A stretch of DNA of 64,000 nucleotides from Pontibacter harenae. Lineage in GTDB: Bacteria; Bacteroidota; Bacteroidia; Cytophagales; Hymenobacteraceae. The stretch covers positions 1 to 64,000 of the forward strand of contig NZ_JAJJWH010000004.1 in assembly GCF_020907245.1 (NCBI RefSeq), given 5' to 3'. Below, in pieces: positions 44,817-56,903 of this stretch. The position numbers and the translations under genes are program-made. A model generated the notes under the pieces. It made no database searches. It had not been told where the DNA came from and saw only the letters and a program-made list of their open reading frames with translations. How positions within the stretch are numbered: the first letter of the stretch is position 1; every line of letters begins with the position of its first letter.

Positions 44817-47800
44817 ATGGCATTTGCGAAAAATAAAAAGCTAACTCAGGACTTCTCTAAAGTAACAATAAGTCTAGCTTCTCCAGAGTCAATTCTGGAG
44901 CGTTCGAACGGAGAGGTAACAAAGCCTGAGACCATAAACTATAGAACCTATAAGCCTGAAATGGGTGGTTTATTCTGTGAAAGAATATTCGGACCTGTAA
45001 AGGACTGGGAATGCCACTGCGGAAAGTATAAGAGAATTAGATATAAAGGCATTATCTGCGACCGTTGCGGTGTAGAGGTGACTGAGAAAAAAGTGCGTCG
45101 CGAGCGCATGGGCCACATCGAACTAGTAGTTCCTGTAGCGCATATCTGGTACTTCAAATCACTTCCGAATAAGATTGGATATCTGTTAGGCTTACCTACA
45201 AAGAAGCTTGATCAGATCATCTACTATGAGAGATATGTAGTTATTCAGCCAGGTGCTTTAGAAGAAGACGGTGTTAACAGACTGGACTTCTTAACTGAAG
45301 ACGAATACCTGGATATGATTGACAAGCTCCCACGCGAGAACCAGATGATGGATAATAACGATCCTAATAAGTTCATCGCGAGAATGGGTGCAGAAGCATT
45401 GCAAATGCTGTTGGAGCGTACTAACCTAGATGACCTGTCATACGAGTTACGTCACGCTGCTGCGCACGAAACATCTCAGCAACGTAAAGCAGAAGCGTTG
45501 AAGCGTCTGCGCGTAGTTGAGGCTTTCCGTGATGCTACAACAAGAATTGAGAATAGACCAGAGTGGATGGTAATTCGCATGGTGCCTGTTATTCCGCCAG
45601 AACTTCGTCCGCTTGTTCCTTTGGATGGTGGACGTTTCGCTACTTCCGACTTGAACGATCTTTACCGTCGTGTAATCATACGTAACAATCGCCTGAAGCG
45701 TCTGATCGAGATCAAGGCTCCTGAAGTAATCCTTCGTAATGAGAAGCGTATGTTACAGGAAGCAGTTGACTCCCTGTTCGACAACTCACGTAAAGTGAAC
45801 GCTGTTCGTGCAGAAGGTAACCGTGCACTGAAGTCGCTTTCTGACATGCTGAAAGGTAAGCAAGGACGTTTCCGTCAGAACTTACTTGGTAAGCGTGTTG
45901 ACTACTCTGGCCGTTCAGTAATTGTGGTTGGTCCTGAATTGAAGCTGCACGAGTGCGGTCTGCCTAAGAACATGGCAGCTGAGCTCTTTAAGCCGTTCAT
46001 CATCCGCAAGCTTATTGAAAGAGGTATAGTTAAGACTGTAAAGTCTGCTAAGAAAATAGTAGACCGTAAGGATCCTGTTGTTTGGGATATCCTGGAGAAT
46101 GTGCTGAAAGGCCACCCAGTACTCCTTAACCGTGCTCCTACACTACACAGATTAGGTATTCAGGCATTCCAGCCAAAGCTGATCGAAGGTAAGGCAATCC
46201 AGCTGCACCCATTGGTGTGTACTGCATTCAACGCTGACTTTGACGGTGACCAGATGGCGGTGCACGTTCCACTAGGACCTGCTGCTGTTTTGGAAGCCTC
46301 TATGCTAATGCTTGCTTCGCACAACATCCTGAACCCTGCTAATGGTGCTCCAATTGCAGTACCTTCTCAGGACATGGTACTTGGTTTATACTATGTATCT
46401 AAAGGAAAGCGTAGCACAGAAGCTGAGTCTATCAAAGGTGAAGGCATGAGCTTCTACTCTGCGGAGGAAGTAATCATAGCTATCAACGAAGGCATCCTTT
46501 CCAAGCATGCTTATATTAATGTAAGAACAAAGATAAAGAACGAGAACGGTGAGTTAGAATACAAGCTGATCGAAACGGTTGCTGGCCGTGTTATCTTCAA
46601 CCAGTTCGTACCTGAAGAAGTTGGTTACATCGACGAACTTCTAACAAAGAAAAAGTTACAGCAGATCATCTCAAGAGTGTTCAAAGAGACAGGAATGGCT
46701 CGTACAGCACACTTCTTGGATGATATCAAAACATTAGGTTTCCAGTCTGCCTATAAAGGTGGTCTTTCAATGGGTCTGGGTGATATCAACATTCCAGCGG
46801 AGAAAGATATACTAGTTGGCCAGGCTAAGAAAGAGGTAGATTCTGTTTGGCAGAACTACTCAATGGGTCTTATCACGGATAACGAGCGTTACAACCAGGT
46901 AATTGATATCTGGACACGTATCAACAACCAGATTACGGAAACGTTGATGCGCCGCTTGGAGAACGATGACCAAGGCTTTAACGCCATCTATATGATGATG
47001 CACTCTGGAGCCCGTGGTTCAAGAGAGCAGATACGTCAGTTAGGTGGTATGCGTGGTCTGATGGCTAAGCCTCAGAAATCATTGCAGGGTTCTGTGGGTG
47101 AGATTATCGAAAACCCAATCCTTTCTAACTTTAAGGAAGGTCTGGATGTAATCGAGTACTTTATCTCTACACACGGTGCTCGTAAAGGTCTTGCCGATAC
47201 GGCCCTTAAAACAGCCGATGCTGGTTACCTGACTCGTCGTCTCGTGGACGTTTCTCAAGACGTGATCGTGAACGAAGAAGACTGCGGCACTCTAAGAGGT
47301 CTGGAGGTAAGTGCACTGAAAGACAACGAAGATATTGTAGAATCGCTTTCTGAGCGTATCCTAGGTCGTGTAACAGTGCATGATGTATATGATCCAATAA
47401 CAAACAACTTGATTGTTGAATCTGGATCTGAAGTTACAGAAGAAGTAGCAAGAGCTATAGAGGCAACTGCTATCGAAGCTGTAGAAATACGTTCAGTATT
47501 AACATGCGAGTCGAAGAGAGGGATCTGTGCTAAGTGTTACGGACGTAACCTTGCCAGTGGATTTATGGTGCAGAAAGGTGAGGCTGTTGGTGTTATTGCC
47601 GCGCAGTCCATCGGTGAGCCAGGTACTCAGCTGACACTTCGTACATTCCACGTGGGTGGTACTGCATCTAACATTGCAGTAGATGCTACAATAGTTGCTA
47701 AGTTCGGAGGTAAAATCGAGTTCGAAGATGTTCGTACAGTAGATACGATCAACAACGAAGGAGAGCCTGTGAAAGTGGTGATGGGACGTTCTGGTGAGGT

Positions 47801-49133
47801 GAAAGTAGTTGATCCTGCATCTGGAAAAGTGTTCATCAGTAATCACGTTCCTTACGGTTCATTCATAACTGTAAATGAAGGAGACACTGTAGAAAAAGGC
47901 GCAAAACTTTGTAGCTGGGATCCATACAACGCGGTTATCCTTTCAGAATTCGACGGTGTGATTTCATACGAGTCGATTATTGAAGGTGTAACATACCGTG
48001 AAGAGTCGGATGAGCAGACAGGTTACCGTGAAAAGGTAATTATCGATACAAAAGATAAGACACAAAACCCTGCTATAGTTGTAAATCCGAAAAATGGTGA
48101 GCCAAAAGGTTACAACATACCAGTAGGAGCACACTTAACAGTAGAAGACGGCGAGAAAATCAAAGCAGGTCAGATCCTGGTTAAGATTCCTCGTGCTATT
48201 GGTAAGACACGCGATATTACAGGTGGTCTTCCACGAGTGACGGAATTATTCGAGGCTCGTAACCCATCTAACCCAGCGGTTGTGTCTGAAATTGATGGTG
48301 TTGTTACTTATGGTAGCGTGAAACGTGGTAACCGTGAAATCTTTATCGAGTCGAAAGACGGAGTGAAGAAGAAATACATGGTTCCGCTTTCTAAGCACAT
48401 TCTGGTACAGGATAACGACTTTATACGTGCAGGTATGCCATTGTCTGACGGTGCAATTACACCTACAGATATCCTGAACATTCAAGGACCTGGTGCTGTG
48501 CAAGAGTACCTGGTAAATGAGATACAGGAAGTATACCGACTGCAGGGTGTAAAGATCAACGATAAGCACATTGAAGTGGTAGTTCGCCAGATGATGCAGA
48601 AAGTTGTAGTGGTTGACGCAGGAGATACAAGCTTCTTGGAGAACCAGGTTGTAGATAAAGTGAACTTCATGGAAGAGAACGACAGAATCATCGACATGAA
48701 AGTTGTTGAGGATGCTGGAGACTCGGCCAACCTGAAACCAGGCCAGATTGTGACGGCAAGAAGGCTAAGAGACGAAAACTCTAGCTTGAAGCGCCGAGAC
48801 TTGAAACTGGTTACAGTGCGTGATGCATCACCTGCAGTATCAAGACCAACCTTACAAGGTATTACACAAGCATCTTTAGGTACGCAAAGCTTTATATCGG
48901 CTGCGTCGTTCCAGGAGACAACGAAAGTACTAAGTGAGGCTGCTATAAAAGGTAAAGCTGATGAACTACTTGGACTGAAAGAAAACGTGATCGTTGGACA
49001 CTTAATTCCTGCAGGTACAGGATTAAGAGAGTACCAAAAACTAATCGTTGGAAACCAGGAAGAGTATGATTCGCTGGTAGAGTCGAAGAAAACTTCTTCA
49101 CGCTCTAAGCAGCAGGAACTACAAAATAGATAA
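44817..49133 (+). CDS. rpoC: RNA polymerase beta-prime subunit
   Basis: The 1438-aa beta-prime subunit. Zinc site 1 ([20 protein letters not shown]) lies near residue 70, and the catalytic magnesium motif NADFDGDQM at about 472-480. Zinc site 2 is near 900 ([10 protein letters not shown]), and the trigger-loop region includes [19 protein letters not shown]. The family-typical C-terminal jaw ends [20 protein letters not shown]. The start ATG 44817 gives [20 protein letters not shown]. The DUF3467 gene starts 5 bases after it. Confidence 0.99.
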   Translation: MAFAKNKKLTQDFSKVTISLASPESILERSNGEVTKPETINYRTYKPEMGGLFCERIFGPVKDWECHCGKYKRIRYKGIICDRCGVEVTEKKVRRERMGHIELVVPVAHIWYFKSLPNKIGYLLGLPTKKLDQIIYYERYVVIQPGALEEDGVNRLDFLTEDEYLDMIDKLPRENQMMDNNDPNKFIARMGAEALQMLLERTNLDDLSYELRHAAAHETSQQRKAEALKRLRVVEAFRDATTRIENRPEWMVIRMVPVIPPELRPLVPLDGGRFATSDLNDLYRRVIIRNNRLKRLIEIKAPEVILRNEKRMLQEAVDSLFDNSRKVNAVRAEGNRALKSLSDMLKGKQGRFRQNLLGKRVDYSGRSVIVVGPELKLHECGLPKNMAAELFKPFIIRKLIERGIVKTVKSAKKIVDRKDPVVWDILENVLKGHPVLLNRAPTLHRLGIQAFQPKLIEGKAIQLHPLVCTAFNADFDGDQMAVHVPLGPAAVLEASMLMLASHNILNPANGAPIAVPSQDMVLGLYYVSKGKRSTEAESIKGEGMSFYSAEEVIIAINEGILSKHAYINVRTKIKNENGELEYKLIETVAGRVIFNQFVPEEVGYIDELLTKKKLQQIISRVFKETGMARTAHFLDDIKTLGFQSAYKGGLSMGLGDINIPAEKDILVGQAKKEVDSVWQNYSMGLITDNERYNQVIDIWTRINNQITETLMRRLENDDQGFNAIYMMMHSGARGSREQIRQLGGMRGLMAKPQKSLQGSVGEIIENPILSNFKEGLDVIEYFISTHGARKGLADTALKTADAGYLTRRLVDVSQDVIVNEEDCGTLRGLEVSALKDNEDIVESLSERILGRVTVHDVYDPITNNLIVESGSEVTEEVARAIEATAIEAVEIRSVLTCESKRGICAKCYGRNLASGFMVQKGEAVGVIAAQSIGEPGTQLTLRTFHVGGTASNIAVDATIVAKFGGKIEFEDVRTVDTINNEGEPVKVVMGRSGEVKVVDPASGKVFISNHVPYGSFITVNEGDTVEKGAKLCSWDPYNAVILSEFDGVISYESIIEGVTYREESDEQTGYREKVIIDTKDKTQNPAIVVNPKNGEPKGYNIPVGAHLTVEDGEKIKAGQILVKIPRAIGKTRDITGGLPRVTELFEARNPSNPAVVSEIDGVVTYGSVKRGNREIFIESKDGVKKKYMVPLSKHILVQDNDFIRAGMPLSDGAITPTDILNIQGPGAVQEYLVNEIQEVYRLQGVKINDKHIEVVVRQMMQKVVVVDAGDTSFLENQVVDKVNFMEENDRIIDMKVVEDAGDSANLKPGQIVTARRLRDENSSLKRRDLKLVTVRDASPAVSRPTLQGITQASLGTQSFISAASFQETTKVLSEAAIKGKADELLGLKENVIVGHLIPAGTGLREYQKLIVGNQEEYDSLVESKKTSSRSKQQELQNR

Positions 49134-49138
49134 TAGCA

Positions 49139-49456
49139 ATGGCTGAAGACCTGCAAAAGCAAAATCAGATTAACATTGAATTAACGGAAGAGGTGGCAGA
49201 AGGGCAATATGCAAACCTGGCCATGATTGCACATTCCAGCAGTGAATTTGTTATCGATTTTATAAGACTGATGCCAGGAGTGCCAAAAGCAAAAGTTAAA
49301 TCAAGAATTATTATCACACCAGAGCATGCCAAAAGACTTTTGGCTGCTCTGGCAGATAATATTCAGAAGTTTGAAGCAAGCTTTGGCGATATAAAACAGG
49401 CACAGGAAGCACCATCTTTCCCCATGAATTTTGGAGGAACAGTTGGAGAAGCATAA
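49139..49456 (+). CDS. DUF3467 protein
   Basis: A 105-aa protein of unknown function whose gene follows rpoC. The pattern QINIELTEEVAEGQYANLAM, SSSEFVIDFIRLMPGVPKAK and RIIITPEHAKRLLAALADNI is DUF3467. It begins 5 bases after the rpoC stop, so it is made with RNA polymerase. A link to polymerase or to transcription-coupled processes is a guess from position only. The C-terminal 20 residues (FPMNFGGTVGEA) are flexible. Confidence 0.88.
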   Translation: MAEDLQKQNQINIELTEEVAEGQYANLAMIAHSSSEFVIDFIRLMPGVPKAKVKSRIIITPEHAKRLLAALADNIQKFEASFGDIKQAQEAPSFPMNFGGTVGEA

Positions 49457-49482
49457 AGTGCTAATAATTAATGAATTAAAAT

Positions 49483-49514
49483 TTTGAAAATGCAAGGTGA
49501 ATTTTATACCTTTG
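49483..49514 (+). promoter_or_regulatory. Promoter of the rpsL (str) operon
   Basis: TTTG (49483-49486), 20 bases, TACCTTTG (49507-49514). It sits in the 104-base gap after the DUF3467 gene and 46 bases before rpsL. Confidence 0.85.
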
Positions 49515-49560
49515 CAGTCCAATTTTAAAAGTGGAAAAATCTATAATTAACAGATTGTAA

Positions 49561-49977
49561 ATGCCTACTATACAGCAATTAGTAAGAAAAGGAAGAGAGA
49601 AGTTAACTTCTAAGTCTAAATCTCCTGCCTTAGATTCATGCCCACAGCGTCGTGGTGTATGTACAAGAGTATATACAACAACGCCAAAGAAGCCAAACTC
49701 AGCTATGCGTAAGGTAGCTAGGGTAAGACTTACAAACGGTAAAGAAGTAAACGCATACATTCCAGGAGAAGGCCACAACCTACAGGAACACTCTATTGTG
49801 TTAATCAGAGGTGGTAGAGTAAAAGACCTTCCAGGTGTTCGTTACCACATCGTACGTGGTGCATTGGATACTGCTGGTGTGAGCGGACGTTTACAGAGTA
49901 GATCAAAATATGGTGCTAAGAGACCAAAACCAGGTCAGGCTCCAGCTGCCGCAGGTAAAGGTGGTAAGAAAAGATAA
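49561..49977 (+). CDS. rpsL: Ribosomal protein S12
   Basis: The 138-aa protein at the decoding centre that controls accuracy. The streptomycin-related regions [16 protein letters not shown] (Lys43/44 present) and [17 protein letters not shown] have wild-type residues, so no streptomycin-resistance change is seen. A basic tail of about 15 residues (GKGGKKR) is a lineage extension. Start ATG 49561 gives [15 protein letters not shown]. Confidence 0.98.
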   Translation: MPTIQQLVRKGREKLTSKSKSPALDSCPQRRGVCTRVYTTTPKKPNSAMRKVARVRLTNGKEVNAYIPGEGHNLQEHSIVLIRGGRVKDLPGVRYHIVRGALDTAGVSGRLQSRSKYGAKRPKPGQAPAAAGKGGKKR

Positions 49978-49996
49978 TTGATAGCGTAATAATACA

Positions 49997-50464
49997 ATGA
50001 GAAAAGCAAAGCCTAAAAGTAGAGTTCTCCTTCCTGATCCTAAATACAAAGAAACATTAGTAACACGTTTCGTGAACTATCTGATGGAAGATGGTAAGAA
50101 AAGTGTTGCCTATGGAATCTTCTATGATGCTGTAGATCTAGTAGAGCAAAGAACAAAAGAAAACGGTCTTGAAACTTGGAAGAAGGCACTGAATAACATC
50201 ATGCCTAGCGTAGAAGTGAAAAGCCGTAGGGTAGGGGGTGCTACATTCCAAGTGCCGACTGAGGTTCGTCCAGACCGCAGAGTATCTCTAGGTATTAAGT
50301 GGATGATTTCTTTCTCTCGTAAGAGAGGAGAGAAAACCATGAAAGATAAACTAGCTGGTGAAATCATCGCTGCTGCAAAGGGTGAAGGTGCTGCTGTTAA
50401 GAAGAAAGACGATACCCACAGAATGGCAGAAGCGAATAAAGCATTCTCACATTTCAGATTCTAA
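49997..50464 (+). CDS. rpsG: Ribosomal protein S7
   Basis: A 155-aa protein that starts head assembly of the small subunit and lies near the E site. Conserved parts: [40 protein letters not shown] and [15 protein letters not shown] at the end. It follows rpsL by 19 bases and precedes fusA by two, so translation is probably coupled. Confidence 0.98.
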   Translation: MRKAKPKSRVLLPDPKYKETLVTRFVNYLMEDGKKSVAYGIFYDAVDLVEQRTKENGLETWKKALNNIMPSVEVKSRRVGGATFQVPTEVRPDRRVSLGIKWMISFSRKRGEKTMKDKLAGEIIAAAKGEGAAVKKKDDTHRMAEANKAFSHFRF

Positions 50465-50466
50465 TT

Positions 50467-52569
50467 ATGGCAACAAGAGATTTAAAATTTACAAGAAACA
50501 TAGGTATAGCTGCGCACATCGATGCTGGTAAAACAACAACGACGGAACGTATTCTATACTATGCTGGTGTAAGCCATAAGATAGGGGAGGTACACGATGG
50601 TGCCGCAACTATGGACTGGATGGAGCAGGAGCAAGAAAGAGGTATTACCATTACTTCAGCTGCTACAACAGTTAGCTGGCCTTACAGAGGCGATAATTAC
50701 CATATAAACATTATTGACACTCCAGGACACGTGGACTTTACTGTAGAAGTAAACCGTTCACTGCGTGTATTGGATGGTCTGGTGTTTTTATTTAGTGCTG
50801 TTGACGGTGTTGAGCCTCAGTCAGAAACTAACTGGCGCTTAGCAGACAACTATAAAGTAGCACGTATCGGTTTCGTTAATAAAATGGACCGTTCTGGAGC
50901 AGACTTTTTAGCAGTATGCCGTCAAGTAAAAGAAATGCTGGGCAGCAATGCTGTAGCACTTCAGTTACCAATTGGTGGTGAAGATAACTTCAAAGGTGTA
51001 GTTGACTTAGTAAACAACCGTGGTATCATCTGGAACGAAGAAGATAAAGGTATGACCTTTACCGAAGTTCCAATTCCTGATGATATGGTTGAGGAAGCTG
51101 CAGAATACAGAGAGAAATTATTAGAAGCTGTGGCAGAATATGATGAGACTTTGATGGAGAAATACTTCGAAGATCCAGAGTCTATCACAGAAGGTGAAAT
51201 TATCGCTGCGCTTCGTGCTGCAACTATAGACATGGCTATTGTTCCTATGCTTTGTGGTTCTTCTTTTAAGAACAAAGGTGTACAGACAATGCTTGATTAT
51301 GTAATGGCACTTTGTCCTTCTCCTCTGGACAGAGATAAAATCACAGGTATCAACCCTGATACTGGTGCTGAAGTATCTCGTAAGCCTAGCGAAGAAGAGC
51401 CATTTGCAGGTCTTGCCTTTAAAATTGCTACTGACCCTTATGTAGGACGCCTTTGCTTCGTAAGAGCATATTCTGGTGTATTGGAGTCAGGTTCATATAT
51501 ATTCAATACACGTTCAGGAAATAAAGAGCGTATTTCACGTATCTTCCAAATGCACGCCAACAAGCAAAACCAGATCGAAAGACTGGCTGCTGGTGACATT
51601 GCTGCGGTAGTAGGTTTTAAAGATATCAAAACAGGAGATACCCTGTGTGAGCAAAGCTCTAAAATCATTCTTGAATCGATGGATTTCCCTGAGCCAGTTA
51701 TCGGTTATGCCATTGAGCCAAAGACACAGGCTGACTCGGATAAGATGGGTATGGCTATTGCCAAGCTTGTTGAAGAAGATCCAACCCTACAGGTTAATAC
51801 TGATGAGGAAACTGGTCAGACTATCTTAAGAGGTATGGGCGAGCTTCACCTGGAGATCATCATCGACAGGATGAAGAGAGAGTTCAAGGTTGAACTGAAC
51901 CAAGGTGCTCCTCAGGTGGCTTACAAAGAAACTATCACTAAGAGTATTGAGCACCGTGAGGTATTCAAGAAGCAGTCAGGTGGTCGTGGTAAGTTTGCCG
52001 ATATCGTGTTCGAAATGGGACCACGTGAAGATGGTAAACAAGGACTAGAGTTTGTAAATGGTATCGTGGGTGGTGTTATTCCAAAAGAATTTATACCAGC
52101 TGTTCAGAAAGGTTTCGAAGAAGCCATGAAGAACGGTATCCTTGCAGGCTTCCCAATCGATTCGATGAAAGTGCGTTTATTTCACGGTTCATTCCACGAT
52201 GTTGACTCTGACTCATTATCTTTTGAATTAGCTGCACGTCAAGGTTTTAAAGAAGCAGGAAAGCAATGTGCTCCAAAACTGCTTGAGCCAATTATGGCTG
52301 TTGATGTTGTTACGCCAGATGAATACACTGGTCCGGTAACAGGTGACTTGAACAGAAGAAGAGGTATCATGAAAGGTATGGATACAAAAGGAACGGCAAC
52401 TGTAATTAAAGCTGATGTTCCTCTTTCTGAACTTTTCGGTTATGTAACTGATTTACGTACCATTACTTCTGGTAGAGCAACTGCCTCGCTTACTTTCGCT
52501 CACTATGAGCAAGTACCACAAAACCTGGCAGATGGAATCATTGCAAAAATTAAAGGAACTGCTAAATAA
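50467..52569 (+). CDS. fusA: Elongation factor G
   Basis: The translocase GTPase (700 aa). GTP motifs: AHIDAGKT (16-23), the DTPGHVDFT region and [10 protein letters not shown]. The switch I stretch ([15 protein letters not shown]) is intact. Domain IV and the C-terminal domain V ([20 protein letters not shown]) are complete. It also works with RRF in ribosome recycling. Start ATG 50467, two bases after rpsG. Confidence 0.99.
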   Translation: MATRDLKFTRNIGIAAHIDAGKTTTTERILYYAGVSHKIGEVHDGAATMDWMEQEQERGITITSAATTVSWPYRGDNYHINIIDTPGHVDFTVEVNRSLRVLDGLVFLFSAVDGVEPQSETNWRLADNYKVARIGFVNKMDRSGADFLAVCRQVKEMLGSNAVALQLPIGGEDNFKGVVDLVNNRGIIWNEEDKGMTFTEVPIPDDMVEEAAEYREKLLEAVAEYDETLMEKYFEDPESITEGEIIAALRAATIDMAIVPMLCGSSFKNKGVQTMLDYVMALCPSPLDRDKITGINPDTGAEVSRKPSEEEPFAGLAFKIATDPYVGRLCFVRAYSGVLESGSYIFNTRSGNKERISRIFQMHANKQNQIERLAAGDIAAVVGFKDIKTGDTLCEQSSKIILESMDFPEPVIGYAIEPKTQADSDKMGMAIAKLVEEDPTLQVNTDEETGQTILRGMGELHLEIIIDRMKREFKVELNQGAPQVAYKETITKSIEHREVFKKQSGGRGKFADIVFEMGPREDGKQGLEFVNGIVGGVIPKEFIPAVQKGFEEAMKNGILAGFPIDSMKVRLFHGSFHDVDSDSLSFELAARQGFKEAGKQCAPKLLEPIMAVDVVTPDEYTGPVTGDLNRRRGIMKGMDTKGTATVIKADVPLSELFGYVTDLRTITSGRATASLTFAHYEQVPQNLADGIIAKIKGTAK

Positions 52570-52582
52570 GTAGTATAAGATA

Positions 52583-52888
52583 ATGAATCAGAAAATAAGA
52601 ATAAAGTTAAAGTCTTACGATCACAACTTGGTAGACAAGTCTTCTGAGAAGATCGTGAAAGCTGTGAAGGCCACTGGTGCCATCGTAAGCGGACCAATTC
52701 CTCTTCCAACAGAGAAGGATAAATATACTGTATTGCGTTCACCACACGTGAACAAGAAAGCTCGTGAGCAGTTCCAACTGTGCACTTACAAGCGTTTGGT
52801 AGATATTTATTCTACTAGCTCTAAAACTGTAGATGCTTTGATGAAGCTGGAATTGCCAAGTGGCGTTGATGTAGAAATCAAAGTTTGA
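52583..52888 (+). CDS. rpsJ: Ribosomal protein S10
   Basis: A 101-aa small-subunit head protein, also NusE in antitermination complexes. Conserved [40 protein letters not shown] and [13 protein letters not shown]. It is placed after fusA (13 bases) and, unusually, is separated from rplC by a terminator and a new promoter. Confidence 0.97.
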   Translation: MNQKIRIKLKSYDHNLVDKSSEKIVKAVKATGAIVSGPIPLPTEKDKYTVLRSPHVNKKAREQFQLCTYKRLVDIYSTSSKTVDALMKLELPSGVDVEIKV

Positions 52889-52902
52889 TAAACTTAAAGC
52901 TT

Positions 52903-52939
52903 AAAAAAAAGGAGAACTCACAAGTTCTCCTTTTTTTTT
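52903..52939 (+). terminator. Terminator between rpsJ and rplC
   Basis: A 16-base stem (A8 plus GGAGAACT with AGTTCTCC plus T8) around CACA, ending in nine T. Strong intrinsic terminator inside what is usually one S10 operon. Confidence 0.9.
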
Positions 52940-52969
52940 ACGTGCTGATAAAGAATATTTTACACATTA

Positions 52970-53002
52970 TTTGCTATACCAAAAATATTTTTATTAACTT
53001 TG
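52970..53002 (+). promoter_or_regulatory. Promoter of the rplC operon
   Basis: TTTG (52970-52973), 21 bases, TAACTTTG (52995-53002). The leader to rplC is about 55 bases. Confidence 0.8.
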
Positions 53003-53065
53003 CACTCCCTTAGCGAAATCTGAGGGGGTTAAATAAATATATCCATCTTATAAAAAATAAGTTGA

Positions 53066-53683
53066 ATGCCTGGAATTATCGGTAAAAAGATCGGAATGAC
53101 AAGCCTCTTCACATCAGATGGTAAATACACGCCAGTTACGCTTATTCAAGCAGGCCCTTGTGTAGTTACTCAGGTGAAGACAGTAGAGACTGATGGCTAT
53201 ACAGCAGTACAGCTGGGCTATGGTGAGAAAAAGCTTAAAAGAGTAACTAAGGCGGAAGCTGGACATTACAAAAAAGCTAATACGTCTCCAAAGAAAAAAG
53301 TTGCTGAATTCACGATTGAAGGAGAAGCACCATCTGTAGGAGATACAGTAGATGTAAACCTTTTCATTGAAGGAGAATTCATCGATGTAGTAGGCACATC
53401 TAAAGGAAAAGGCTTCCAAGGTGTTGTTAAACGTCACGGATTTGCCGGTGTTGGCGGCCAGACTCACGGTCAGCACAACAGAGCAAGGCACCCAGGTTCG
53501 ATCGGTGCTGCTTCTTGGCCTTCACGTGTATTCAAAGGAATGCGCATGGCAGGTAGAACTGGTGGTAACAGAGTGAAGATAGAAAACCTGACGGTTGTAC
53601 GAGTTATCGCAGAAAAAAATCTGTTAGTTGTTAGTGGCTCTGTACCAGGTGCCAAAAATTCTTACGTGTTAATTGAGAAATAA
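53066..53683 (+). CDS. rplC: Ribosomal protein L3
   Basis: A 205-aa protein that starts 50S assembly at the 3' end of 23S rRNA. The conserved loop [20 protein letters not shown] and [20 protein letters not shown] near the peptidyl transferase centre are present. First gene after the new promoter; overlaps the TTG-open frame of rplD but not its ATG. Confidence 0.98.
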   Translation: MPGIIGKKIGMTSLFTSDGKYTPVTLIQAGPCVVTQVKTVETDGYTAVQLGYGEKKLKRVTKAEAGHYKKANTSPKKKVAEFTIEGEAPSVGDTVDVNLFIEGEFIDVVGTSKGKGFQGVVKRHGFAGVGGQTHGQHNRARHPGSIGAASWPSRVFKGMRMAGRTGGNRVKIENLTVVRVIAEKNLLVVSGSVPGAKNSYVLIEK

Positions 53684-53684
53684 A

Positions 53685-54314
53685 ATGGAGCTTTCTGTAT
53701 TAAATATAAAAGGCGAAGATACAGGTAGAAAGGTAACACTTTCTGATGCTGTGTTTGGTGTTGAGCCAAATGAGCATGCAATGTATCTTGACGTTAAGCA
53801 GTACCTGGCAAATCAGAGACAAGGTACACACAAAGCTAAAGAGAGAAACGAAGTAGCTGGCTCAACTAAAAAGATCAAGAAGCAAAAAGGAACAGGTGGC
53901 GCCCGTGCGGGTAGCATCAAGTCTCCTGTTTTTATTGGTGGTGGTAGAGTATTTGGACCAAAGCCTAGAAACTACAGCTTTAAACTGAACAAGAAGCTAA
54001 AAGAAGTAGCACGTTTATCTGCTCTTTCTTTACTTGCTCGTGATAACAGAGTAGCGTTAGTAGAGTCTTTTACTTTCGAAACTCCAAAAACAAAAGAAAT
54101 CAAGAGCATCTTAAGCAACTTGCAATCAACTGGTAAGACATTGGTTGTATTGCCATCACTAGACAAGAATGTTGTTTTATCTGGTAGAAACTTGCCTAAA
54201 GTAAAGGTATCTACTGCTAAAGATTTGAACACGTTTGATCTTTTGAATGTAGAGAAGGTTCTTTTGATAGAAGAGTCAGTTAATGTATTGGAAAACCTCT
54301 ATAGCGAAAAATAA
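53685..54314 (+). CDS. rplD: Ribosomal protein L4
   Basis: A 209-aa protein of the exit-tunnel wall. The long loop ([20 protein letters not shown]) that reaches the tunnel is intact. ATG 53685 ([12 protein letters not shown]) is right, one base after the rplC stop; the open frame extends to 53673. In other bacteria L4 also regulates the S10 operon; no such leader was recognised here. Confidence 0.97.
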   Translation: MELSVLNIKGEDTGRKVTLSDAVFGVEPNEHAMYLDVKQYLANQRQGTHKAKERNEVAGSTKKIKKQKGTGGARAGSIKSPVFIGGGRVFGPKPRNYSFKLNKKLKEVARLSALSLLARDNRVALVESFTFETPKTKEIKSILSNLQSTGKTLVVLPSLDKNVVLSGRNLPKVKVSTAKDLNTFDLLNVEKVLLIEESVNVLENLYSEK

Positions 54315-54601
54315 TGATTATTCTAAAGAGACCGCTGGTAACAGAAAAATATACTGCCATGAATGAAGTTGGTAAGTATGCTTTTGAGGTAGATAAAAAA
54401 GCCAATAAAGTTGAAATCAAGAAGGCAGTAGAAAAGCTATATGGCGTTACTGTTGAGAAGGTGGCAACTATGAGAACGCAAGGTAAATTAAAGAGCAGAT
54501 ACACTAAGTCTGGTGCTGTTTCTGGCCGTGCTTCTTCTATTAAAAAAGCAATAGTAACCCTGAAAGAGGGTGAAATGATAGACTTTTATAGCGGCATATA
54601 A
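54314..54601 (+). CDS. rplW: Ribosomal protein L23
   Basis: A 95-aa protein near the tunnel exit where SRP and trigger factor dock. Conserved RPLVTEKYTAMNEVGKYAFE and VEKLYGVTVEKVATMRTQGK. The ATG shares its A with the last base of the rplD stop (TAATG), so the two are coupled. Confidence 0.97.
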   Translation: MIILKRPLVTEKYTAMNEVGKYAFEVDKKANKVEIKKAVEKLYGVTVEKVATMRTQGKLKSRYTKSGAVSGRASSIKKAIVTLKEGEMIDFYSGI

Positions 54602-54611
54602 TTAAATAAAA

Positions 54612-55439
54612 ATGGCTTTAAAAAAGTTAAGACCAACAACACCAGGTCAAAGATTTAGAGTAGCTCCCGCTTTTGATGAAGTGACGACAGCTACACCAGA
54701 AAAATCTTTGTTGGCACCCCTTTCAAAATCTGGTGGACGAAACAAATCTGGAAAGATGACGATGCGCTATATTGGCGGTGGTCATAAGAAAAAGTACAGA
54801 TTAATAGACTTCAAAAGAACAAAGCACGGTGTACCGGCTACTGTTAAGACAATTGAATATGATCCAAACAGAACAGCACGTATAGCACTTCTTTATTATG
54901 TAGATGGAGAGAAAAGCTATATAATTGCTCCTGCTGGTTTACAGGTTGATTCAGTGATTGTTTCAGGACCAGGTATTGCTCCTGAAGTAGGAAACTGTCT
55001 TCCTCTATCTGATATTCCTCTAGGTACTATCATCCACAACATCGAGCTTCAGCCAGGTAACGGTGGAACTTTAGCACGTAGTGCTGGTTCTTACGCTCAG
55101 TTAGTGGCACGCGAAGGAAGATATGCAACTATCAAACTTCCTTCTGGAGAGCTTAGAATGGTACTGGTTAACTGTTATGCAACAGTAGGTACAGTATCAA
55201 ACTCTGACCACATGAACGTGAAGCTTGGTAAAGCTGGACGTAGCCGTTGGTTAGGTAAGAGACCAAGAGTTCGTGGTGTTGCCATGAACCCGGTGGATCA
55301 CCCTATGGGTGGTGGTGAAGGTAAATCTTCAGGTGGTCACCCAAGATCACGTAAAGGTTTATACGCTAAAGGTCTTAAGACTAGAAAACCTAAGAAGTAT
55401 TCAGAGCAACTTATAGTTAATAGAGGAAAGAAGAAATAA
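54612..55439 (+). CDS. rplB: Ribosomal protein L2
   Basis: A 275-aa protein needed for subunit joining and peptidyl transfer. Conserved [20 protein letters not shown] at the start, then [20 protein letters not shown] and [20 protein letters not shown] (the His near the active site) in the second half. No insertion is seen compared with the family. Confidence 0.98.
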   Translation: MALKKLRPTTPGQRFRVAPAFDEVTTATPEKSLLAPLSKSGGRNKSGKMTMRYIGGGHKKKYRLIDFKRTKHGVPATVKTIEYDPNRTARIALLYYVDGEKSYIIAPAGLQVDSVIVSGPGIAPEVGNCLPLSDIPLGTIIHNIELQPGNGGTLARSAGSYAQLVAREGRYATIKLPSGELRMVLVNCYATVGTVSNSDHMNVKLGKAGRSRWLGKRPRVRGVAMNPVDHPMGGGEGKSSGGHPRSRKGLYAKGLKTRKPKKYSEQLIVNRGKKK

Positions 55440-55718
55440 ATGGCTAGATCATTAAAAAAAGGGCCTTACATTGACTATAGGCTCGAGAATAAAGTGACAG
55501 CGATGAATGATTCAGGAAAAAAAGCTGTTATCAAGACCTGGTCAAGAAGGTCTATGATTTCTCCTGATTTCGTTGGACATACATTCGCAGTACATAACGG
55601 TAATAAATTCATTCCAGTTTATGTGACAGAGAACATGGTAGGACACAAGCTCGGAGAGTTTGCTCCAACCAGAAACTTTAGAGGTCACATAGCTAAAAAA
55701 GATAAAGGTAAGCGATAG
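55440..55718 (+). CDS. rpsS: Ribosomal protein S19
   Basis: A 92-aa small-subunit head protein that contacts S13. Begins [20 protein letters not shown] and contains [20 protein letters not shown]. It starts directly after the rplB stop codon (no spacer), so reinitiation is likely. Confidence 0.97.
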   Translation: MARSLKKGPYIDYRLENKVTAMNDSGKKAVIKTWSRRSMISPDFVGHTFAVHNGNKFIPVYVTENMVGHKLGEFAPTRNFRGHIAKKDKGKR

Positions 55719-55719
55719 A

Positions 55720-56112
55720 ATGGAAGCAGTAGCAAAATTGAATAACGTGCCTACTTCTCCTCGCAAAATGAGATTAGTAGCAGGCTTGATCCGTGGAAAG
55801 AGCGTATCAAGAGCATTGAGTTTACTTAAGTTTGAAGCAAACTCTGGCGCACCAAAATTAGAAAAGCTCCTTCTATCGGCTCTATCTAACTGGCAGCAGA
55901 AAAATGAAGATGCACGCATAGAAGATGCCAATCTTTATATAAAAGAGATCTTTGTTGATGAAGGTAAAATGCTGAAGCGTTTACGTCCAGCTCCGCAAGG
56001 AAGAGGACACCGCATCAGAAAAAGATCGAATCATGTTACTGTTATAATCGACAGCATGACAGAAGAGCAACTTGAGCAGCAATCAAAGAAATCTAAAAAA
56101 GCCACGAAGTAA
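55720..56112 (+). CDS. rplV: Ribosomal protein L22
   Basis: A 130-aa protein whose beta-hairpin lines the exit tunnel at the macrolide site. Conserved [20 protein letters not shown] and the hairpin [20 protein letters not shown]. One base after rpsS. The last 20 residues ([15 protein letters not shown]) are a basic tail. Confidence 0.97.
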   Translation: MEAVAKLNNVPTSPRKMRLVAGLIRGKSVSRALSLLKFEANSGAPKLEKLLLSALSNWQQKNEDARIEDANLYIKEIFVDEGKMLKRLRPAPQGRGHRIRKRSNHVTVIIDSMTEEQLEQQSKKSKKATK

Positions 56113-56117
56113 GAATT

Positions 56118-56873
56118 ATGGGACAGAAAGTAAATCCAATTGGTCTGAGACTTGGCATCGTTAAGGGTTGGGATTCGAACTGGTATGGCGGCAAAGATTT
56201 CGCTGAGAAGCTGATTGAGGATGAAAAAATCCGCAAGTATGTTTTAGCCCGTATTCCTAAAGGCGGTATCTCTAAGATCATTATTGAAAGAACGCTAAAG
56301 CGTATCACAATTACAATCAACACGGCTAGACCTGGTGTTGTAATTGGTAAAGGCGGTCAGGAAGTAGATAAAATCAAAGAAGAGCTTAAGAAGCTTACTA
56401 ACAAAGACGTTCAAATTAACATATTTGAAATTAAGCGTCCAGAGTTAGATGCTAAGTTAGTTGGTGAGTCTATTGCTCAGCAATTACAAGCTCGTATCTC
56501 TTTCCGCCGTGCTATGAAGCAAGCAATTGCTTCTGCGTTACGTGTAGGTGCTGAAGGTATTAAAGTGCAGGTATCAGGCCGTTTAGGCGGTGCTGAAATG
56601 GCAAGAACGGAGCATTATAAAGAAGGAAGAACTCCTTTGCATACACTTCGTGCTGATATCGACTACGCATTGTCTGAAGCACAGACTGTTTATGGTAAAC
56701 TAGGTATTAAAGTATGGATCTTCAAAGGCGAAGTATACGGCAAGAAAGATCTTACTCCTAATGCAGGCCTTGATGGCGGCAAAGGACCTGGTGGTGCTCC
56801 TTCTGGTGACAGACGTGGTGGCAACCGTAATAAGAAAGATGGTGGTGCTCCAAAGCGTAAGCGTCGTCAATAA
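56118..56873 (+). CDS. rpsC: Ribosomal protein S3
   Basis: A 251-aa protein at the mRNA entry channel with helicase activity in other bacteria. The KH domain is seen in [20 protein letters not shown]; the C-terminal domain has [21 protein letters not shown] glycine-rich, basic tail of about 35 residues ([18 protein letters not shown]) makes it longer than the 233 aa of E. coli. Confidence 0.97.
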   Translation: MGQKVNPIGLRLGIVKGWDSNWYGGKDFAEKLIEDEKIRKYVLARIPKGGISKIIIERTLKRITITINTARPGVVIGKGGQEVDKIKEELKKLTNKDVQINIFEIKRPELDAKLVGESIAQQLQARISFRRAMKQAIASALRVGAEGIKVQVSGRLGGAEMARTEHYKEGRTPLHTLRADIDYALSEAQTVYGKLGIKVWIFKGEVYGKKDLTPNAGLDGGKGPGGAPSGDRRGGNRNKKDGGAPKRKRRQ

Positions 56874-56903
56874 TTGATCTTTAACATTATTAAGTGTTAG
56901 AAC

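Noticed and set aside
48482-49162. A 226-codon minus-strand frame over the end of rpoC
   Set aside because: A Ser/Thr/Phe-rich antisense frame on a conserved gene; same cause as the many other frames on rpoB and rpoC.
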